Below are positions 8,403 through 9,914 of a DNA stretch of 9,914 nt, piece by piece (position 1 is the stretch's first letter; each line of letters begins with the position of its first letter). Source of the DNA: Lunatibacter sp035460985 (GTDB lineage: Bacteria > Bacteroidota > Bacteroidia > Cytophagales > Cyclobacteriaceae). Made by a program: the position numbers and the translations under genes. The DNA is taken from the NCBI GenBank assembly GCA_035460985.1, contig DATHWC010000033.1:1-9914 (forward strand). Reading direction: 5' to 3'. Under the pieces are notes generated by a model that was not told where the DNA came from, made no database searches, and worked only from the letters and a program-made list of their open reading frames with translations.

Positions 8403-9914
8403 ATGGCGTACATATCACTACAACAACGATTGGCCAATTTGCCCCTTGTCATATGCGGACCCATATTAAGAGCGGTTAGCGCTGATTCGGTGACGGTTTG
8501 GGTTGCTTTAAAGGAAAGGAGGATGGTCTGGTTGCGGGTTCTCGAATATAATGAATTGTCACCCTTCCCGAATTTAAGAAATACGCTAACGACTGTCTTG
8601 GAAGGAAAGGCGTTAACCATAGGAATTGGGGAACATCTGCATATGATAGCCCTAACAGCGAAAGTGAAAAATGGGGATCCCCCTTTGGTGCCAGGGAAAT
8701 TGTATTTTTATAATTTATTCTTTACCGATGCCGACCCTCCTCCTGCATCTGTCTCTTTATCTGATATTAATCTGGCAACAGAGGGCACTACGGCACCAAT
8801 TGACTTTATCATTCACTACGAACACGAACCTGAGAACCCGGATCCGGAACACGTTAACCATGTACACCTTCCCTCTTTCTCATTATCCCCGGATGAGATA
8901 AATTCATTAAGAATTGTACATGGTTCTTGCAGAAAGCCAAATGCAGAAGGCTTGGATGCTATGCCCACCATTGACCAAATGATTAGTGAAGATTGGAAGC
9001 AGCCCTTTAATCGTCCGCATTTTCTTTTTTTAACTGGAGACCAGATTTATGCCGATGATGTTTCCACTATTCTCCTGTATATGGTGATGGAATCGCAAAA
9101 GGCATTTATGGGGCAAAACCAGCAGGAAACCTTTTTTCCTGAAATGATTAAAAAGAAATTATCTATTAAAAAATACCAGGAAAACAGCGAGGTTGTAGTT
9201 AAAAATGGAGAAGCTACCTGGAGTGGGATTTTGCCCCCTCCCAGGAAACGAGGGCCCTTGGTCAAATATTTTGCCAATTTTTCAGACGATAATTTTGATA
9301 ATCATCTTATTTCATTCGGCGAATATTGCGCTATGTACTTGTTTGTTTGGTCGGACGTACTTTGGATCAAAGGAAATGAGAATGACATGGGATTTCCTGA
9401 ATTTGAGGATGTTTACCCCAATGAACAAAAACTCTATACAGCCCCATTTTTGGACAGTAACGAGCAATTTCCTACGCAGGAATTTAATAACTATACCAAA
9501 GAAGCTAAGCGGCTTTTTGAATTTGTATCCACCTTGCCAAAGGTGCGAAGGGCACTGGCCAATGTTCCTACCTATATGATTTTCGATGATCACGAAGTCA
9601 CGGATGATTGGTTTATGACCTTCAATTGGTGTGAAAATGTTCTCTCTAACCAACTGGGAAAACGAATTGTTCAAAATGGAATGCTGGCTTATACCCTTTT
9701 CCAAGCCTGGGGCAATTCCCCGGAACAATTTGAAGTCCAAAAACCTGGTGGTGAGTTGTTAAGTATTCTGGGAAAAAAGTGGATAAGCGGTTATTTTGAT
9801 GCTACCGCAGGAGAAATTTCAGGTCCCTTGGGTTTACCGGTTTCATTGGAAAAAAAAGATATTTTCAAACTAGTTAATGGCGAAAACCGATTAAATGCCA
9901 TTCCTGAAAAAAAT
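8403..9914 (+). CDS. PhoD-like metallophosphatase (alkaline phosphatase D family), 3'-truncated, no signal peptide
   Basis: The frame is open from the ATG at 8403 to the window edge (504 codons) with no stop, so the C-terminus is missing. The ATG is the first after an in-frame TAA at 8343. Residues about 14-150 form a beta-rich N-terminal domain (CGPILRAVSADSVTVWVAL), as in the PhoD family. The catalytic domain follows with HGSCRKP (C176), LTGDQIYADD (D213, Y216) and IFDDHEVTDDW (D395, D396, H397). In Bacillus subtilis PhoD the equivalent Cys, Asp, Tyr and Asp residues bind iron and calcium; these assignments are by eye. The family's later histidine motifs would fall beyond the edge. PhoD enzymes are phosphomonoesterases or phosphodiesterases, often secreted by Tat. 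Here no twin-Arg or hydrophobic leader is present, so a cytoplasmic role is inferred. About 180 residues separate the Asp213 and Asp395 motifs, more than in secreted PhoD. Substrate unknown. Confidence 0.92.
   Translation, partial: MAYISLQQRLANLPLVICGPILRAVSADSVTVWVALKERRMVWLRVLEYNELSPFPNLRNTLTTVLEGKALTIGIGEHLHMIALTAKVKNGDPPLVPGKLYFYNLFFTDADPPPASVSLSDINLATEGTTAPIDFIIHYEHEPENPDPEHVNHVHLPSFSLSPDEINSLRIVHGSCRKPNAEGLDAMPTIDQMISEDWKQPFNRPHFLFLTGDQIYADDVSTILLYMVMESQKAFMGQNQQETFFPEMIKKKLSIKKYQENSEVVVKNGEATWSGILPPPRKRGPLVKYFANFSDDNFDNHLISFGEYCAMYLFVWSDVLWIKGNENDMGFPEFEDVYPNEQKLYTAPFLDSNEQFPTQEFNNYTKEAKRLFEFVSTLPKVRRALANVPTYMIFDDHEVTDDWFMTFNWCENVLSNQLGKRIVQNGMLAYTLFQAWGNSPEQFEVQKPGGELLSILGKKWISGYFDATAGEISGPLGLPVSLEKKDIFKLVNGENRLNAIPEKN

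Noticed and set aside
9205..9579. Plus-strand open frame of 124 codons
   Set aside because: It is out of frame within the PhoD-like gene, which is continuously open and carries the family motifs.
9312..9740. Minus-strand open frame of 142 codons
   Set aside because: It lies wholly opposite the PhoD-like gene, whose motifs are clear in the plus frame; its own translation has no recognisable pattern.

Overview
The window lies entirely inside one plus-strand block of large coding regions. It looks like part of a single operon from a member of the Bacteroidota. The lineage is inferred from moderately AT-rich DNA (about 40% GC by eye), AAA/GAA/ATT-rich codon use, no Shine-Dalgarno sequence at any of the three visible starts, and A-rich bases before the start codon of the third gene. 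No taxonomic marker gene is present, so this is moderate confidence only.

Layout: (1) a giant protein, open at the left edge and ending at 3760, whose true start lies upstream of the window; (2) a 576-residue protein at 3770-5500; (3) a 939-residue protein at 5546-8365; (4) a PhoD-like metallophosphatase starting at 8403 and running off the right edge, at least 504 residues. The gaps are 9, 45 and 37 bases, all on one strand, with no convincing promoter or terminator between them. Essentially all of the sequence is coding, and no stretch over 300 bases lacks a gene. I see no tRNA, rRNA, IS element, CRISPR array or integration site.

Proteins 1-3 have no signal peptide or membrane segment that I can see (the N-terminus of protein 1 is missing). 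They match no enzyme or structural family whose function I know. They do carry blocks of tightly packed Trp, Arg, Gly and Pro residues that I recall from large 'hypothetical' proteins in other bacteria. This points to ancient, constrained proteins rather than fast-evolving accessory genes. Protein 1 also contains an embedded biotinyl/lipoyl-like (barrel-sandwich) domain. The PhoD-like protein keeps the recognisable metal-site motifs but lacks the Tat signal of secreted PhoD, so it probably works in the cytoplasm.

Inference: the four genes form a co-transcribed module in which three large soluble proteins probably assemble or work with an intracellular PhoD-type phosphoesterase. The function is unknown. 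This module is the best candidate in the window for an undescribed system.
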